Shown: positions 37,945 through 47,434, numbered from the stretch's first letter. The stretch: DNA of 64,000 bases from CAWATZ01 sp963784995 (GCA_963784995.1 CAWATZ010000016.1:1-64000), one strand, 5' to 3'. Numbers and translations: made by a program. The notes: generated from the sequence alone by a model not told the origin.

Positions 37945-39871
37945 ATGAAATCTCTCCTGCCGCTCGGTCTGGCCGGCTTGCTGCTGCTCCTCCCTGGACA
38001 GAAGGAGCCAGAACGCTCGCAGCCGAAGGAAATCACCAATTCTCGGGGAATGAAGCTGGTCCGGATCGAGCCCAGCAGTTTCCTCATGGGCCAGGGCGCC
38101 GGCTGGCCCACCTCCCGCGAGGACTGGCAGCAGCGTGACGGCGACGAGGCCCCCGCTCACAAGGTCCGCATCAGCCGGCCTTTCCACCTGAGTAAGCACG
38201 AGGTCACCAACGCCCAGTACGAGCAGTTCGACCCGGACCACAAGGAACTCCGTGGCCTGGCCGGCGTCTCCAAGGGCGATCACGATCCGGTGACCTTCGT
38301 CACCTGGCAGCAAGCGGTCGATTTCTGCCGCTGGCTCTCGAAGAAGGAAGGCCGGCCCTACCGTCTGCCGACCGAGGCCGAGTGGGAATACGCCTGCCGG
38401 GCCGGGACGACGACACGCTTCAGCACCGGCGATCAGCTTACGGCGGCGGAGGCGAACTTTGGCCGATCCCGGGAGTGGGAGACGCCGTTGCCGCTTCCGG
38501 TCGGGAGCTTCAAACCCAATCTCTGGGGCCTGTTCGACATGCACGGCAACGTCGAGGAGTGGTGCCACGACTGGTACGGCCCCTACGAGCCCGGCGAGCA
38601 GACCGACCCGGTGGGGCGGGCCTACGGCATCGCCCGGGTCACGCGCGGCGGCAGTTACAACGCAGCGCAGTCCCAGCGGGTCAGGATCGATCCGACGCGC
38701 TACCTCCGTTCCAGCAATCGCTCCGGCTACTTGCCCGAGGATGCGAACCGCTGTGTCGGCTTCCGCGTCGTCCTGGGCGAGATGCCCGCGACCAAACCGT
38801 TGCCGCTGGCTCCGCCGCCGCTCAACCAGAAAGACATTCGCCAGCAGCCCGTGGGCAAGGAAGGCCCCGACCCTGCCAGACCCTATTTCGTCGATTTCAC
38901 CCGGGAGGGAAAGAACCCAACGATCCCGAAGGACACCTGGGGCCCGATCTTCAGCCAGCACAACCACTTCGCGGCGGTGTGCGTCTGTCCCAACGGCGAC
39001 GTGCTGGCCGCGTGGTACACCTGCGTTGCCGAGGCCGGCCGGGAACTGTCCCTGGCCGCGAGCCGGCTGCGAGCCGGGTCCGATCGCTGGGAGGAGGCAT
39101 CGCTGTTCGTGGACGTTCCCGACGTGCAACGATCACGCTCCCGTGCTGCTCAGTGATGGCAAACGCCTCTACCATTTCTGGCTCCAGGCAATTCGCGGCT
39201 GGGACGACGCCTCGATCGCGCTGCGTACCTCCGACGACAGCGGCGCGACCTGGTCGAAGCCGAGGATCATCCTGCCGCGCCACGATCCGCAGCATCTGAG
39301 CCAGCCCTGCTCGGCATTCGTGGCGAAGGATGGAACGATTGTCCTGGCGCTTGATGGCGACCTGCACAAGGATGAGCGGATCATGACCAGCGCCGACGGC
39401 GGCAAAACGTGGAAGATCGGCAAGGGCGACCTGCGCGCCGCGGCCGGCAAGTATGCCATCCACCCCGCCGCAGCTCCGCTGTCCGATGGATCGATCATCG
39501 CTTTCTTGCGCGGACCAAACCCGATGCCGGCGTTCGTGAGCAAGGACCGGGGCGACACCTGGCAGCGGCGGCCGACGCCCTTCCCGGGCATCAGCGGCGG
39601 TCAAAAGGCGGCGGCCCTGCGGTTGGCCAGCGGGGCGCTGCTGCTCGTCTCCATCGATACGAGCAAGAAGCTGGTCGGCGGCGGCACGTTCGCGGCGCTG
39701 TCGCTGGACGACGGCAAGGCGTGGGCCCACGTGCGGAAGGTGGAGGGAGTCACGGGGTACGTGTCAGCGGCTCAGGCACCAAACGGGGTCATCTACCTGT
39801 TCGGCACACGCATGGGCTGTGCGGCCTTCAACGAAGCGTGGGTGAAAGAGGGGGCGGCGATCAAGGAGTGA
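37945..39871 (+). CDS. Secreted fusion of FGE-sulfatase-type and sialidase/BNR domains, frameshifted near 39127
   Basis: About 642 residues after bridging one extra base near 39127 (VPDV NDHAPVLLSDG expected). A signal peptide (MKSLLPLGLAGLLLLLPG) is followed by a formylglycine-generating-enzyme-like domain (~25-275): SRGMKLVRIEPSSFLMG, HEVTNAQYEQF, RLPTEAEWEYACRAGTT, LFDMHGNVEEWCHDW, RVTRGGSY, CVGFRVV. Next is a sialidase/BNR domain with Asp-box-like units (SGATWSKPRII, GGKTWKIG, RGDTWQRR). In planctomycetes the FGE-like fold more often binds sugars or cell-surface partners than modifies sulfatases. The true FGE copper-binding cysteines are not evident. The likely location is the periplasm, acting on glycans. 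Confidence 0.78.
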
Positions 39872-39948
39872 GGATCCGTTCCGCAATCTGCGACTGTGTC
39901 TCTCGAATTACGAGTCAGGAGACCCGTCTACGGTGAGAGGAGTCGGCC

Positions 39949-40572
39949 ATGTTCTGGTTCAAACGCTGGTTCTCCGAACAACCTCCTGTTGCCCGCATGA
40001 ATCCCTGGACAAGGGAACAATTCAGCGGCAACAGTCTGGACAACGACAAGTCAGCACTGGACAGGACGAGCCGCTTGCCCTGGTTCAGGATGGAACGTCG
40101 TGGGGTGCTGCCAGCACTTGTCGCCGCCGCTGTGGTCGCTGCCGGGTATTGTGCGGGCACTCTCTGCTCGCTCGAACTTTGTGGGATCGTTGTCCGAGGA
40201 GCCTGGCTGTTGGCTGTCATCCTGTTTCTGGTGGAAGCCTGTTCCTTGACGGAGGATGGGACGCCTTTTCGGATCCACACGCCTGGATTCTGGCTGGCAA
40301 TCGGTTTTCTTGCATATGCGGTCTTCCTTCTGGCAGTGGAGTCAGGCATTAGTATCTTCTCCTGGGAAGCCGATCTTTCCTGGCTGACCCGTGCGATTCT
40401 CCGCTTGGTGCCGCTGCTTGTTGGCGGGATGGTTTTCCCTCGTCAGAAGCGGTGGATCGGTGCGGTCGGAGCCTGGCTGCTCTTGTTGAGCGCGGTGGCG
40501 ATGATGACCTTCAATGCAGGCCACCGCTGGGAATTTGTCGAGCCCTTCTCCGATTGCCGAATCATGGAGTAG
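39949..40572 (+). CDS. Hypothetical multi-pass membrane protein
   Basis: A 207-residue protein with a soluble N-terminus (~50 residues, Arg/Trp-rich) and about five hydrophobic segments: LPALVAAAVVAAGYCAG, IVVRGAWLLAVILFLVEA, FWLAIGFLAYAVFLLAVE, LTRAILRLVPLLVGGMVF and IGAVGAWLLLLSAVAMM. No family was recognised. GAGAGGAG precedes the ATG at 39949. It is convergent with the NHL-repeat gene, with only 10 bp between the stops. Confidence 0.6.
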   Translation: MFWFKRWFSEQPPVARMNPWTREQFSGNSLDNDKSALDRTSRLPWFRMERRGVLPALVAAAVVAAGYCAGTLCSLELCGIVVRGAWLLAVILFLVEACSLTEDGTPFRIHTPGFWLAIGFLAYAVFLLAVESGISIFSWEADLSWLTRAILRLVPLLVGGMVFPRQKRWIGAVGAWLLLLSAVAMMTFNAGHRWEFVEPFSDCRIME

Positions 40573-40582
40573 GCGAGCCGAT

Positions 40583-41677
40583 TCACTTCCCCGGCGTCAC
40601 CAACCGCACCCGGTGGTTGTTGCTGTCCGCAACGTAGATCCGCCCCTCCGCATCGATCACGCAGCCATGCGGCCGATCCATCCCCGCCTTGAGCGCATCG
40701 CCGCCGTCGCCCTCGCTGCCCTTCCTCCCGCCCGCCACCGTGCTGACCTGAAGCGTCTTGACGTCGATTTTGCGGATGGAATGATTCTCCGTATCCACGA
40801 CGTAGACGTTCCCTTGCCGGTCGCAGCGGATGGCCTTCGGCCCGTTGAAACTCGCCCCCGCCGCCGGACCATCAGCAAATCCCGGCAATCCATTCCCCGC
40901 GAGAGTGGTGATGACTCCGTCAGCCGAGATTTTGCGGATCGCGTTGCCCTCGCGTTCACAGACGTAGACGTTGCCCCTGCCGTCGCCGCACACGGCCCGC
41001 GCTCCCACGATGACCGCCTTTGTTGCCGGGCCGCCGTCGCCGATCATCGAGCCATCAATCTTGCCCCTTTTCCGTCCCGTGCCGGCAAAGGTGCTGATCG
41101 TCCCCGTCTTGAGGTCCACCCGGCGGATTCGCCAGTCCGCAACGTCGGCGATCAGCAGACCGCCCTTGCCGTCCAGCCAGCAATCGTTTGGCTCGACCAG
41201 CCCCGCCTCGGTGGCCTTGCCGCCGTCGCCGCTGTAGCCCTTCTTCCCGGTGCCGGCCACGGTACTGATCGTTCCGGTCTTGCCGTCCACCTTGCGAATC
41301 ACCGCGTTCAGCCGATCCGCCACGTACAGGTCGCCTTCGGGGGAAACGACCACCGCATAGGGCTCGTTGAACGTCGCCTCGGTCGCCTTGCCGCCGTCGC
41401 CGCTGTAGCCCTTCTTCCCGGTCCCCGCCACGGTACTGATCTTCCCCGTGCGAAGATCGACATTCCGGATACAGTGATTGGCCGACTCGGCGATGAAAAG
41501 GTTCCCCTTGCCGTCCAGCTCGCAATGGAAGGGCTCGCTGAGCTTCGCCTCCACCGCCTTGCCGCCATCGCCGGCATGGCCGCGCTCCCCTGTGCCGGCC
41601 ACCGTGCGGATCGTGTCCGCCCAGGAAAGACTCGCGGTCAGCAGCAGTCCGATTACGCCAATGCCGAGCCATTTCAT
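40583..41677 (-). CDS. Secreted NHL-repeat protein
   Basis: A 364-residue protein with a signal peptide (MKWLGIGVIGLLLTASLSWA) and about six NHL beta-propeller units of the type TVAGTGKKGYSGDGGKATEA followed by LYVADRLNAVIRKVD. Later units include LLIADVADWRIRRVD and IYVADSNNHRVRLV. Such propellers bind other molecules in the periplasm or outside; some act as lyases or lactonases, but no active-site pattern is clear. The ATG overlaps the stop of the upstream kinase-like gene (ATGA). It is the last gene of a three-gene operon. Confidence 0.88.
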   Translation of the reverse strand: MKWLGIGVIGLLLTASLSWADTIRTVAGTGERGHAGDGGKAVEAKLSEPFHCELDGKGNLFIAESANHCIRNVDLRTGKISTVAGTGKKGYSGDGGKATEATFNEPYAVVVSPEGDLYVADRLNAVIRKVDGKTGTISTVAGTGKKGYSGDGGKATEAGLVEPNDCWLDGKGGLLIADVADWRIRRVDLKTGTISTFAGTGRKRGKIDGSMIGDGGPATKAVIVGARAVCGDGRGNVYVCEREGNAIRKISADGVITTLAGNGLPGFADGPAAGASFNGPKAIRCDRQGNVYVVDTENHSIRKIDVKTLQVSTVAGGRKGSEGDGGDALKAGMDRPHGCVIDAEGRIYVADSNNHRVRLVTPGK

Positions 41678-42687
41678 CGTTCCAGTCCTCCCAGCAGCTC
41701 CTCAAGCAATGCCAGCACTTCGTCCCACTTGCGGATGCGATCCAGCAAAATGTGCCGGCCCACGGTGCGGACAATTTCGCGTTTCGGCTCCTCGGGCAGG
41801 TAATCGACCGGACTGACTCCGTCGATCCGGGCCAGCAGGCAGACGGCACAGTGAGCGATTCCCGCCTCCATCCGTTCCACCAGCTCGGGCAGCGTCGCCT
41901 CCGCCCGGTAGCCACGCCAGAACGCCCGGGTCAGCTCGAAGTAGCGCTGCCGTTCCCCATGCCGCTTGACGCTCTTGAGCAGCAGATGGCTCAGGAAAAA
42001 CCCCAGGTCCATGCTCGGGTCACCGATGTGCCCTGTCTCGTAATCGACAAGCGTGAAGCCGTCGCGATGGACCAGGAGGTTCTTGGGACTGTAATCGCCG
42101 TGACAGAGGCCGACGCTGTTCTGCTGCATCTGCTGAATGAGCGGCTCCACCGCAGCGGCGACCTCGGGCCGGCGCTGCTGGATCGAGCGGTAGAACGGAT
42201 CGACGCGCAGTTGCACGAAGACGTGCCGATCGCCCCAGCGTTCCCGCAGGGCGCCGTCCAGCGCGGTGACCGCGTGGATCCGGCCGAGAACCACGCCAGT
42301 CCGCTCGCCGACCGCTGAGTCCACCTCGCCACCGAGCAGACACTCTTTCCAGACACGGGCGTCCAGCGGCGCGTGCGTCATGGCAAAGACAAAGTTGTCG
42401 CGGTCGCTGAACAGCACTTTCGGCACAGTGCCGGCCGGCAAGCGCGGCTCCAGATACTCCATCACTTCCTGCTCGCGGTAGACTCGATCGAGGTCACTGA
42501 ACCAGGCATCGCGCGTGCGCAGCTGCGGCCGGGATTGCTTCAGCACGAAGAGCCGCTCGCCCGCCTCGACGCGCAGCACCGCATTGGATACGCCCCAGCC
42601 GAGCAGGGCGACCTGGGCTGGTTCCTCTCCGATCACGCCCCGCTGGCGCAGGTACGGCACGGTGTTATCGGTGGTCAGCTCCAGCAT
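41674..42687 (-). CDS. APH/choline-kinase-like phosphotransferase
   Basis: A 337-residue protein of the aminoglycoside phosphotransferase superfamily. It has the nucleotide-binding N-lobe with Lys in RLFVLKQSRPQLR, the catalytic loop GLCHGDYSPKNLL (HGDxxxxN), and the metal-binding VDYETGHIGDPSMDLGF. Members phosphorylate small molecules such as choline, homoserine, methylthioribose or aminoglycosides; the substrate is not known here. The start was set at the ATG at 42687 (MLELTTDN); the longer open frame upstream is antisense-like sequence. The stop overlaps the NHL gene start, and the upstream gene ends 11 bp before, so the three form an operon. Confidence 0.85.
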   Translation of the reverse strand: MLELTTDNTVPYLRQRGVIGEEPAQVALLGWGVSNAVLRVEAGERLFVLKQSRPQLRTRDAWFSDLDRVYREQEVMEYLEPRLPAGTVPKVLFSDRDNFVFAMTHAPLDARVWKECLLGGEVDSAVGERTGVVLGRIHAVTALDGALRERWGDRHVFVQLRVDPFYRSIQQRRPEVAAAVEPLIQQMQQNSVGLCHGDYSPKNLLVHRDGFTLVDYETGHIGDPSMDLGFFLSHLLLKSVKRHGERQRYFELTRAFWRGYRAEATLPELVERMEAGIAHCAVCLLARIDGVSPVDYLPEEPKREIVRTVGRHILLDRIRKWDEVLALLEELLGGLER

Positions 42688-42698
42688 GATCGCGGTTG

Positions 42699-44312
42699 TT
42701 ACTCCTCCACCGAGACCTCCGCGGTCCGTCGCATCTTCGCCTTCTCCTTCGGATCGACCGGCACCATCCCATCGGGCCGGGCCACGAGGGCGACCTTGAA
42801 CAGCCGCGGCTCCGATTGCCAGCGCTGACGCTCCTTCCCGGACTCGCCCTCGGCCCGCAGGCGCCAGCTGCCCGGCTCCAACACTTGCACGTCCAGCTCG
42901 ACCAGCAGCGGCACCGAGCCATCCCAGCCTCCGACCCAGCCGCCCTGCTGCGGCGGCGATGCCGGCAGGAACTCGCGCTTTGTTTCCAGCACCTTGCCCT
43001 TCGGGTCCAGGCGCTCCAGGATCAGGATCGGAAACCCGGTGACGCGCACCTCGCGGCCATGCAGCACCAGCCAGAAACACACCTTGTCTTGCCGGACGCG
43101 CGGGGCCTGGATGGCCGCCGCCAGGCCCAGGGGCTGGCCGGTCAGTTCTTGCCATTCCTTCTCGCTGGCGACGTTGCGCACCGCCTCCGCCAGGGCTTCC
43201 CGGGGCCCTCCCGGTGCCTCGGCCTTGTAGGCCGCGATCAGCTCGGGCAACGCCTTCCGGTTGAATTCGCCCTTCTCCTCAAGTGGTCGGCTCACCTCCA
43301 GGATGGTCCTCGCCGCCTGCGACCGCAGCCCCGCCGACCGGGCTTGAAGCAGCGGCCGGAACCGCTCCAGCAGCTCGGTTTGCTCCGCCGCGTCCAGGGC
43401 CGACTTGCCGCGCAGGGTGTGCTGCGTGGCCAGATAGCGAAGCGCCCGCCGGCGCGAACCGTCCAGCTGGTCGTCCGCGCCGGCAATCCTTGCCAGGAAC
43501 GCCCGGCCTTCCCGGGAGCCGAAGACCTTCTCCTTCAGACCCAGACACGCTCCCGAACGGATCTCGGCATACAGTTCGATGGCCCGCCAGCAGTCGGGCA
43601 GGACGCCGCTCTCCAGCACCCACAGCAAGGGCTGCCGCTCCAGCTCGCCCCAGCCCCGTTCGCGCTGCGCCTCGGGCCAGTGGTCGGCCGCCAGGGCGGC
43701 CAGAGCGGTCGTCGGCTGGTCCAGGGGAACCTCGGTCTGGAACTCCCGGCGGTGGCGCTGCACCCAATCGAGCAGGGCCTGGTTCCGACCACGCGACGCC
43801 GGCAGGTTCCGCGCCCACTGCAAGCGCTGCACGGCCTCCACGGCAGACTGAACCCGGCTCAGCAGCCCGTCCCATTCCTCGCTCTTGCCCCGGTGATGAA
43901 GACGCGGCCCCCCCCAGGCCCCCGAGGCAGTCGGCCGATAGGTCTCACCGCTCCGGCTCAGGCAGGCCAACCCCGTGGGGACCAGCTGGAACTTCTCGCC
44001 GCCCGCGCCGGCCGGGTCGGGAGTCAGGAACAGGCAGTACTCCAGCACCTGAGCGGGCGGCACTTCGCCATCGGCGGGAAAGAACGCGGCGGCCCCCTCG
44101 ACCTGGATCTCTTGCCCCGGCTGGAGCCGGCCCCGCAGCACGCGCTGGACCTTGAAGCGCACCAGTTGCTTGCGATCGACCGGCACGGCCGCCACCACCG
44201 TGTCCGCCCGCCAGGCCAGCTCCCGCACTGACAGGACTCCCGGCAGCGGCTCCGCCGGCGCCTGCTGTGCCAGTGCCACCGCCGCCACCAGGCCGATCAA
44301 CCCGTACGCCAT
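42699..44312 (-). CDS. Secreted hypothetical protein with helical repeat region
   Basis: A 537-residue protein with a signal peptide (MAYGLIGLVAAVALAQQ, from the ATG at 44312 preceded by GGGAG). The N-terminal domain has a beta-rich part (TVVAAVPVDRKQLVRFKVQ, VLRGRLQPGQEIQVEG, VLEYCLFLTPDP), which resembles domains of secreted planctomycete proteins. A helical region similar to HEAT-like repeats follows (RRRALRYLATQHTLRG, LRSQAARTILEVSRPLEE), then an immunoglobulin-like C-terminal part (VCFWLVLHGREVRVTGFPI). No enzyme motif is seen. It heads the operon with the phosphotransferase and NHL genes. Confidence 0.65.
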   Translation of the reverse strand: MAYGLIGLVAAVALAQQAPAEPLPGVLSVRELAWRADTVVAAVPVDRKQLVRFKVQRVLRGRLQPGQEIQVEGAAAFFPADGEVPPAQVLEYCLFLTPDPAGAGGEKFQLVPTGLACLSRSGETYRPTASGAWGGPRLHHRGKSEEWDGLLSRVQSAVEAVQRLQWARNLPASRGRNQALLDWVQRHRREFQTEVPLDQPTTALAALAADHWPEAQRERGWGELERQPLLWVLESGVLPDCWRAIELYAEIRSGACLGLKEKVFGSREGRAFLARIAGADDQLDGSRRRALRYLATQHTLRGKSALDAAEQTELLERFRPLLQARSAGLRSQAARTILEVSRPLEEKGEFNRKALPELIAAYKAEAPGGPREALAEAVRNVASEKEWQELTGQPLGLAAAIQAPRVRQDKVCFWLVLHGREVRVTGFPILILERLDPKGKVLETKREFLPASPPQQGGWVGGWDGSVPLLVELDVQVLEPGSWRLRAEGESGKERQRWQSEPRLFKVALVARPDGMVPVDPKEKAKMRRTAEVSVEE

Positions 44313-44624
44313 GAACACTCCCTCTTCAGGTCCAGCCCCTTTTGCCCCGCCGCCGCGATTGCTATTGTCCGCGGAATCGCCGGTCTGTGCAAGGCGGAGC
44401 TGCTCCGGCAGCACCTTGACCCGGGCGCTTCCGGCCTATCATGCCAATGTTCCAATGGCGTCACCCAGAGCCGGACACATTTCTGTTCCCCAGAGCGCAG
44501 GCTAAAGCCTGCGGCTACGAAAACGACCTGCCTGGTAGCCGCAGGCTTTAGCCTGCGCTCTGGGGAACAGAATTGGAGATGTGGGCGTGTTTTTCCATAA
44601 ACCCTGTACAAGAGGTCAGACCAC
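44313..44624. promoter_or_regulatory. Divergent intergenic region with palindrome; no gene seen
   Basis: This 312-bp stretch separates the divergent genes at 42699-44312 and 44625-46097, so promoters for both must lie here. Apart from the palindrome at 44483-44570 there is no recognisable feature; I could not place reliable -35/-10 elements. Confidence 0.4.
44483..44570. repeat. GCAGGCTAAAGCC-type palindrome, copy 2
   Basis: Perfect 36-bp arms (44483-44518 and 44535-44570) flank a 16-nt loop. The inner 20 bp share the core of the element at 19688-19748 with a few base changes. It lies upstream of the aldehyde dehydrogenase gene, between divergent genes. Confidence 0.9.
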
Positions 44625-46097
44625 ATGGCAACAGCGACCAAACCCAAACCCGCGGCCCCGGCCATCAAGCAGACGAAACTGCTCATCGACGGCAAGTGGG
44701 TCGAGCCCGTCGATGGCGGGACGTTCGACACCTACAATCCGTCCACCGGCGAGGTGCTGGCCAAGGTGCCCGCGGCCGGCCCCAAGGACGTGGATCGGGC
44801 GGTGAAGGCCGCCCGCCGGGCCCTGGAATCGGGTCCGTGGGCGACGATGGACGCCGCCGAGCGCGGCCGGCTGCTCTACCGGCTGGCTGACCTGGTCGAG
44901 AAAAACGCCGAGGAGTTGGCCCAGCTGGAAGCGCTCAACAGCGGCAAGATCATCAAGGACGCCCGCGGCGACATGACCGGCGTGGCCAACACCCTCCGCT
45001 ATTACGCCGGCTGGGCCGACAAGATCGAGGGCCGGACCGTCCCCGTTCGCGGCAGCTTCCTCTGCTACACGCTGCGGCAGCCGGTCGGCGTGGTCGGCCA
45101 GATCATTCCGTGGAACTTCCCGCTGATGATGCTGGCCTGGAAGTGGGGCCCCGCCCTGGCGTGCGGCAACACGGTGGTCCTCAAGCCGGCCGAGCAGACC
45201 CCGCTGACGGCCCTGCGCGTGGGCGAGCTGGCCCTGGAAGCCGGCTTCCCCAACGGCGTGATCAACATCATCAACGGCCTGGGCGAGAAGACCGGCGATG
45301 CCCTGGTGCGTCACCCCGAGGTGGACAAGATCGCCTTCACCGGCCACGTCGATACGGCCAAGATCATCCAGAAGGCGGCCGCGGACACGCTGAAGCGGAC
45401 CACGTTTGAGCTGGGCGGCAAGAGCCCCAACGTGGTCTTCGCCGACGCCGACATGGAAAAGGCCGTCGCGGGCGCCTTCCACGCCATCTACTTCCACGGC
45501 GGCCAGTGCTGCACCGCCGGCAGCCGGCTCTTTGTCGAGAAGCGCATCCATCAGGAGTTCGCCGAGCGTCTGGCCGAGAAGGCCAAGCAGCGCCGCCTGG
45601 GCGATCCGCTCGACGAGAAGAGCGAGCAGGGCCCGCAGGTCAGCGACGAGCAGCTGAAGAAGATCCTCTATTACATCGACAAGGGCCAGAAGGAAGGGGC
45701 CACCCTGATGGTCGGCGGCCAGCGCCACGGCCAGCGCGGCTACTACGTCGAGCCGACCGTCTTCGACAACGTCAAGGACAACATGGAGATTGCCCGCGAC
45801 GAGATCTTCGGACCAGTCGTCGCCGTGCTGCCCTTCGAGAGCCTGGACGAGGTGATCAACCGGGCCAACGACACCTCCTACGGCCTGGCCGCGGCCATCT
45901 GGACCAGGGACATTGACAAGGCCCACAAGTACGCCCGGGCGGTCAAGGCCGGCACCGTGTGGGTGAACTGCTACCACGTCGTGGACACCACCACGCCGTT
46001 CGGCGGCTTCAAGATGTCCGGCCAGGGCCGCGAGAACGGCGAGTCGGCGCTGGAGCATTACACGGAGCTGAAGACCGTCACCATCAAGCTGAACTGA
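44625..46097 (+). CDS. Aldehyde dehydrogenase (NAD(P)-dependent)
   Basis: A 490-residue class 1/2-type aldehyde dehydrogenase with the cofactor segment IPWNFPLMM (161-169), the catalytic Glu in FELGGKSPN (261-269), and the nucleophile in GQCC, Cys296. GYYVEPTVF and EIFGPVVAV, two further landmarks, are also present. It oxidises aldehydes to acids, broadly similar to betaine-aldehyde or retinal-type dehydrogenases. The segment FTGHVDTAK replaces the usual FTGSTEVG, so the cofactor pocket loop is slightly atypical. The N-terminal ~15 residues are a Lys/Pro/Ala-rich extension. Stand-alone gene, ending in a strong palindrome that also serves the convergent gene. Confidence 0.93.
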   Translation: MATATKPKPAAPAIKQTKLLIDGKWVEPVDGGTFDTYNPSTGEVLAKVPAAGPKDVDRAVKAARRALESGPWATMDAAERGRLLYRLADLVEKNAEELAQLEALNSGKIIKDARGDMTGVANTLRYYAGWADKIEGRTVPVRGSFLCYTLRQPVGVVGQIIPWNFPLMMLAWKWGPALACGNTVVLKPAEQTPLTALRVGELALEAGFPNGVINIINGLGEKTGDALVRHPEVDKIAFTGHVDTAKIIQKAAADTLKRTTFELGGKSPNVVFADADMEKAVAGAFHAIYFHGGQCCTAGSRLFVEKRIHQEFAERLAEKAKQRRLGDPLDEKSEQGPQVSDEQLKKILYYIDKGQKEGATLMVGGQRHGQRGYYVEPTVFDNVKDNMEIARDEIFGPVVAVLPFESLDEVINRANDTSYGLAAAIWTRDIDKAHKYARAVKAGTVWVNCYHVVDTTTPFGGFKMSGQGRENGESALEHYTELKTVTIKLN

Positions 46098-46110
46098 GCG
46101 TGGCGGCTCC

Positions 46111-46188
46111 CGTTTAGCCGCGACGCGGAGCGGCGCAGCGGCGCGCGGTGGATTTGACCACACGCGCGCTCCGCGTCGCGGCTAAACG
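46111..46188. repeat. Palindrome between convergent genes (terminator-like)
   Basis: Perfect 21-bp arms (46111-46131 and 46168-46188) with the core TTTAGCCGCGACGCGGAGC and a further small hairpin in the centre. It sits between the stops of the aldehyde dehydrogenase and the gene at 46197-46874, a position suited to bidirectional termination. Confidence 0.85.
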
Positions 46189-46196
46189 GAGCGCGT

Positions 46197-46874
46197 TCAG
46201 CCCTGCTCGTCAGGGAACAGCTCGTGCATCACCGTCCGCAGCGTTTGCAGCGTATCCCCCGCGGCCTTCCCTTCCTCGCGGATCACCTGCAAGTCGGCCT
46301 TGAGTTCCTCCGGACACCGCAGCTGCACGATGGCGGTCTGGAACAGCATGCGTGACAGGCTGTTGCTCAGGTCGTGGACCAGCTCGCGGGGAGGCGGGTA
46401 GGACGAATCCGTCGGGATCACCGCGGCGCGGACGGGTTGGCTGTCCTGTTGCAGCAGGGAGGATAGCACCTGGGCGGCCCCGACGCCAAAGAGGGCCAGG
46501 ACCGGCTGGCTGCGCGGCGGTCCCGACAGCACCAGCTGACCGACGACCGCGGCCGGCGAACCCAGGCGAAAGGCCCAGGCCAGCCGCTTGTCGGGCAGCC
46601 GTAATTTGACCCGGTTGTTATTCTGGTTGGCCCGCCGCAACCGCCGCTCCAGGTCCTCCACGGCCTCGGTCCAGCGCCGGCCATCGCTGCCCAGCAGGGC
46701 CAGCTCGCCTTGCAGCCGGCAGCCCACCGTGACCCCCTTGCCCAGCAGCCCGGCCAGCGCTTCCGCCAGCCGCCAGGCCCGACTGTTCTCGGCCGGGTCC
46801 GGCCGGAGTGCCTCGGCCGCCCGGGCCGGCCAATCGTCCAGCACCTTCTGTAACCGCTCGACTGACACCGCCAT
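46197..46874 (-). CDS. Hypothetical protein with HisKA-like helix
   Basis: A 225-residue protein using the ATG at 46874 (MAVSVERLQKVLDDW); the frame is open further upstream to 47114 but without support. It has a mixed alpha/beta body (GKGVTVGCRLQGELALLG, RVKLRLPDKRLAWAFRLG) and a C-terminal segment LVHDLSNSLSRMLFQTAIVQ. That segment resembles the dimerisation helix of histidine kinases (HDLxN), though no ATPase domain follows. I do not recognise a family. It could be an adaptor that recruits a kinase, but this is speculation. Confidence 0.5.
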   Translation of the reverse strand: MAVSVERLQKVLDDWPARAAEALRPDPAENSRAWRLAEALAGLLGKGVTVGCRLQGELALLGSDGRRWTEAVEDLERRLRRANQNNNRVKLRLPDKRLAWAFRLGSPAAVVGQLVLSGPPRSQPVLALFGVGAAQVLSSLLQQDSQPVRAAVIPTDSSYPPPRELVHDLSNSLSRMLFQTAIVQLRCPEELKADLQVIREEGKAAGDTLQTLRTVMHELFPDEQG

Positions 46875-47203
46875 TACTGCTCTCGCCGCTTCTGCAGCCG
46901 GGGGAAACCGTGTTCCCAGCTTGCTGGTAACCCCTTGCCTCCTCCGCGCTGCCTTCTTTGCTTGCTCCCAAACCACGGGAACGATTCTCCGAGCGATTCC
47001 TCCTAAGTATGCTTGTCCCGGCCTCAATCCGTCAAACCATTTCCTGTCAGACTGGCACTTTTCTGAAAAAACCCGGCCTGGACCCCGGCGGCTGGCATCC
47101 GCCTTGCTTATCAAAAAAAGGGCTGGAGACGGGGCTCACCCGCGGTCCTGGCAGTTGCCTGGACCACGGGTGAGCCGTCGATCTCCGAAAGGAGAGAGCA
47201 ACG
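46875..47203. other. Intergenic region, 329 bp, with one hairpin
   Basis: Apart from the hairpin at 47133-47176, immediately upstream of the small membrane protein gene, nothing is recognisable. The minus-strand frame is open through much of it (to 47114), so the start of the upstream hypothetical protein could be further out. Confidence 0.35.
47133..47176 (+). promoter_or_regulatory. Hairpin in the leader of the 47204 gene
   Basis: Inverted repeat with 16-bp arms (47133-47148 and 47161-47176, 15 of 16 matching) around GGCTCACCCG. It ends 27 bp before the start codon and just before the ribosome site, so it may stabilise the leader or influence translation. Confidence 0.5.
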
Positions 47204-47434
47204 ATGCGTACCCTGGGATTCCTGCTCCTTCTGTGTATCATCGTGTTCGTCGGTCTGGGATTCTATTTCCACTGGTTCACGTTCTCGACCAGCAGCGGCC
47301 CGAATCGCTCGTCCTTTGAGGTAAACGTGGATCGGGACAAGATGCGCCACGACCTCAACCAGGCCAAGAAAAATGCCGGCGAGCTTGGTCACCAAGCGAA
47401 GCAGAAGACAGAGGCCACGGACCAGGACAAGTAA
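47204..47434 (+). CDS. Small single-pass membrane protein
   Basis: A 76-residue protein with one N-terminal membrane helix (LGFLLLLCIIVFVGLGFYF). A charged, helical, possibly coiled C-terminal part follows (DKMRHDLNQAKKNAGELGHQA, then KQKTEATDQDK). The start at 47204 has a good ribosome site (AAAGGAGAG). The tail looks like small stress-related proteins of the CsbD/YtxH kind in composition, but I cannot assign a family. Confidence 0.65.
   Translation: MRTLGFLLLLCIIVFVGLGFYFHWFTFSTSSGPNRSSFEVNVDRDKMRHDLNQAKKNAGELGHQAKQKTEATDQDK

Noticed and set aside
44625..46097. Bacterial microcompartment or choline-to-betaine pathway around the aldehyde dehydrogenase
   Set aside because: No shell protein, choline dehydrogenase or other pathway gene is adjacent; the enzyme stands alone.
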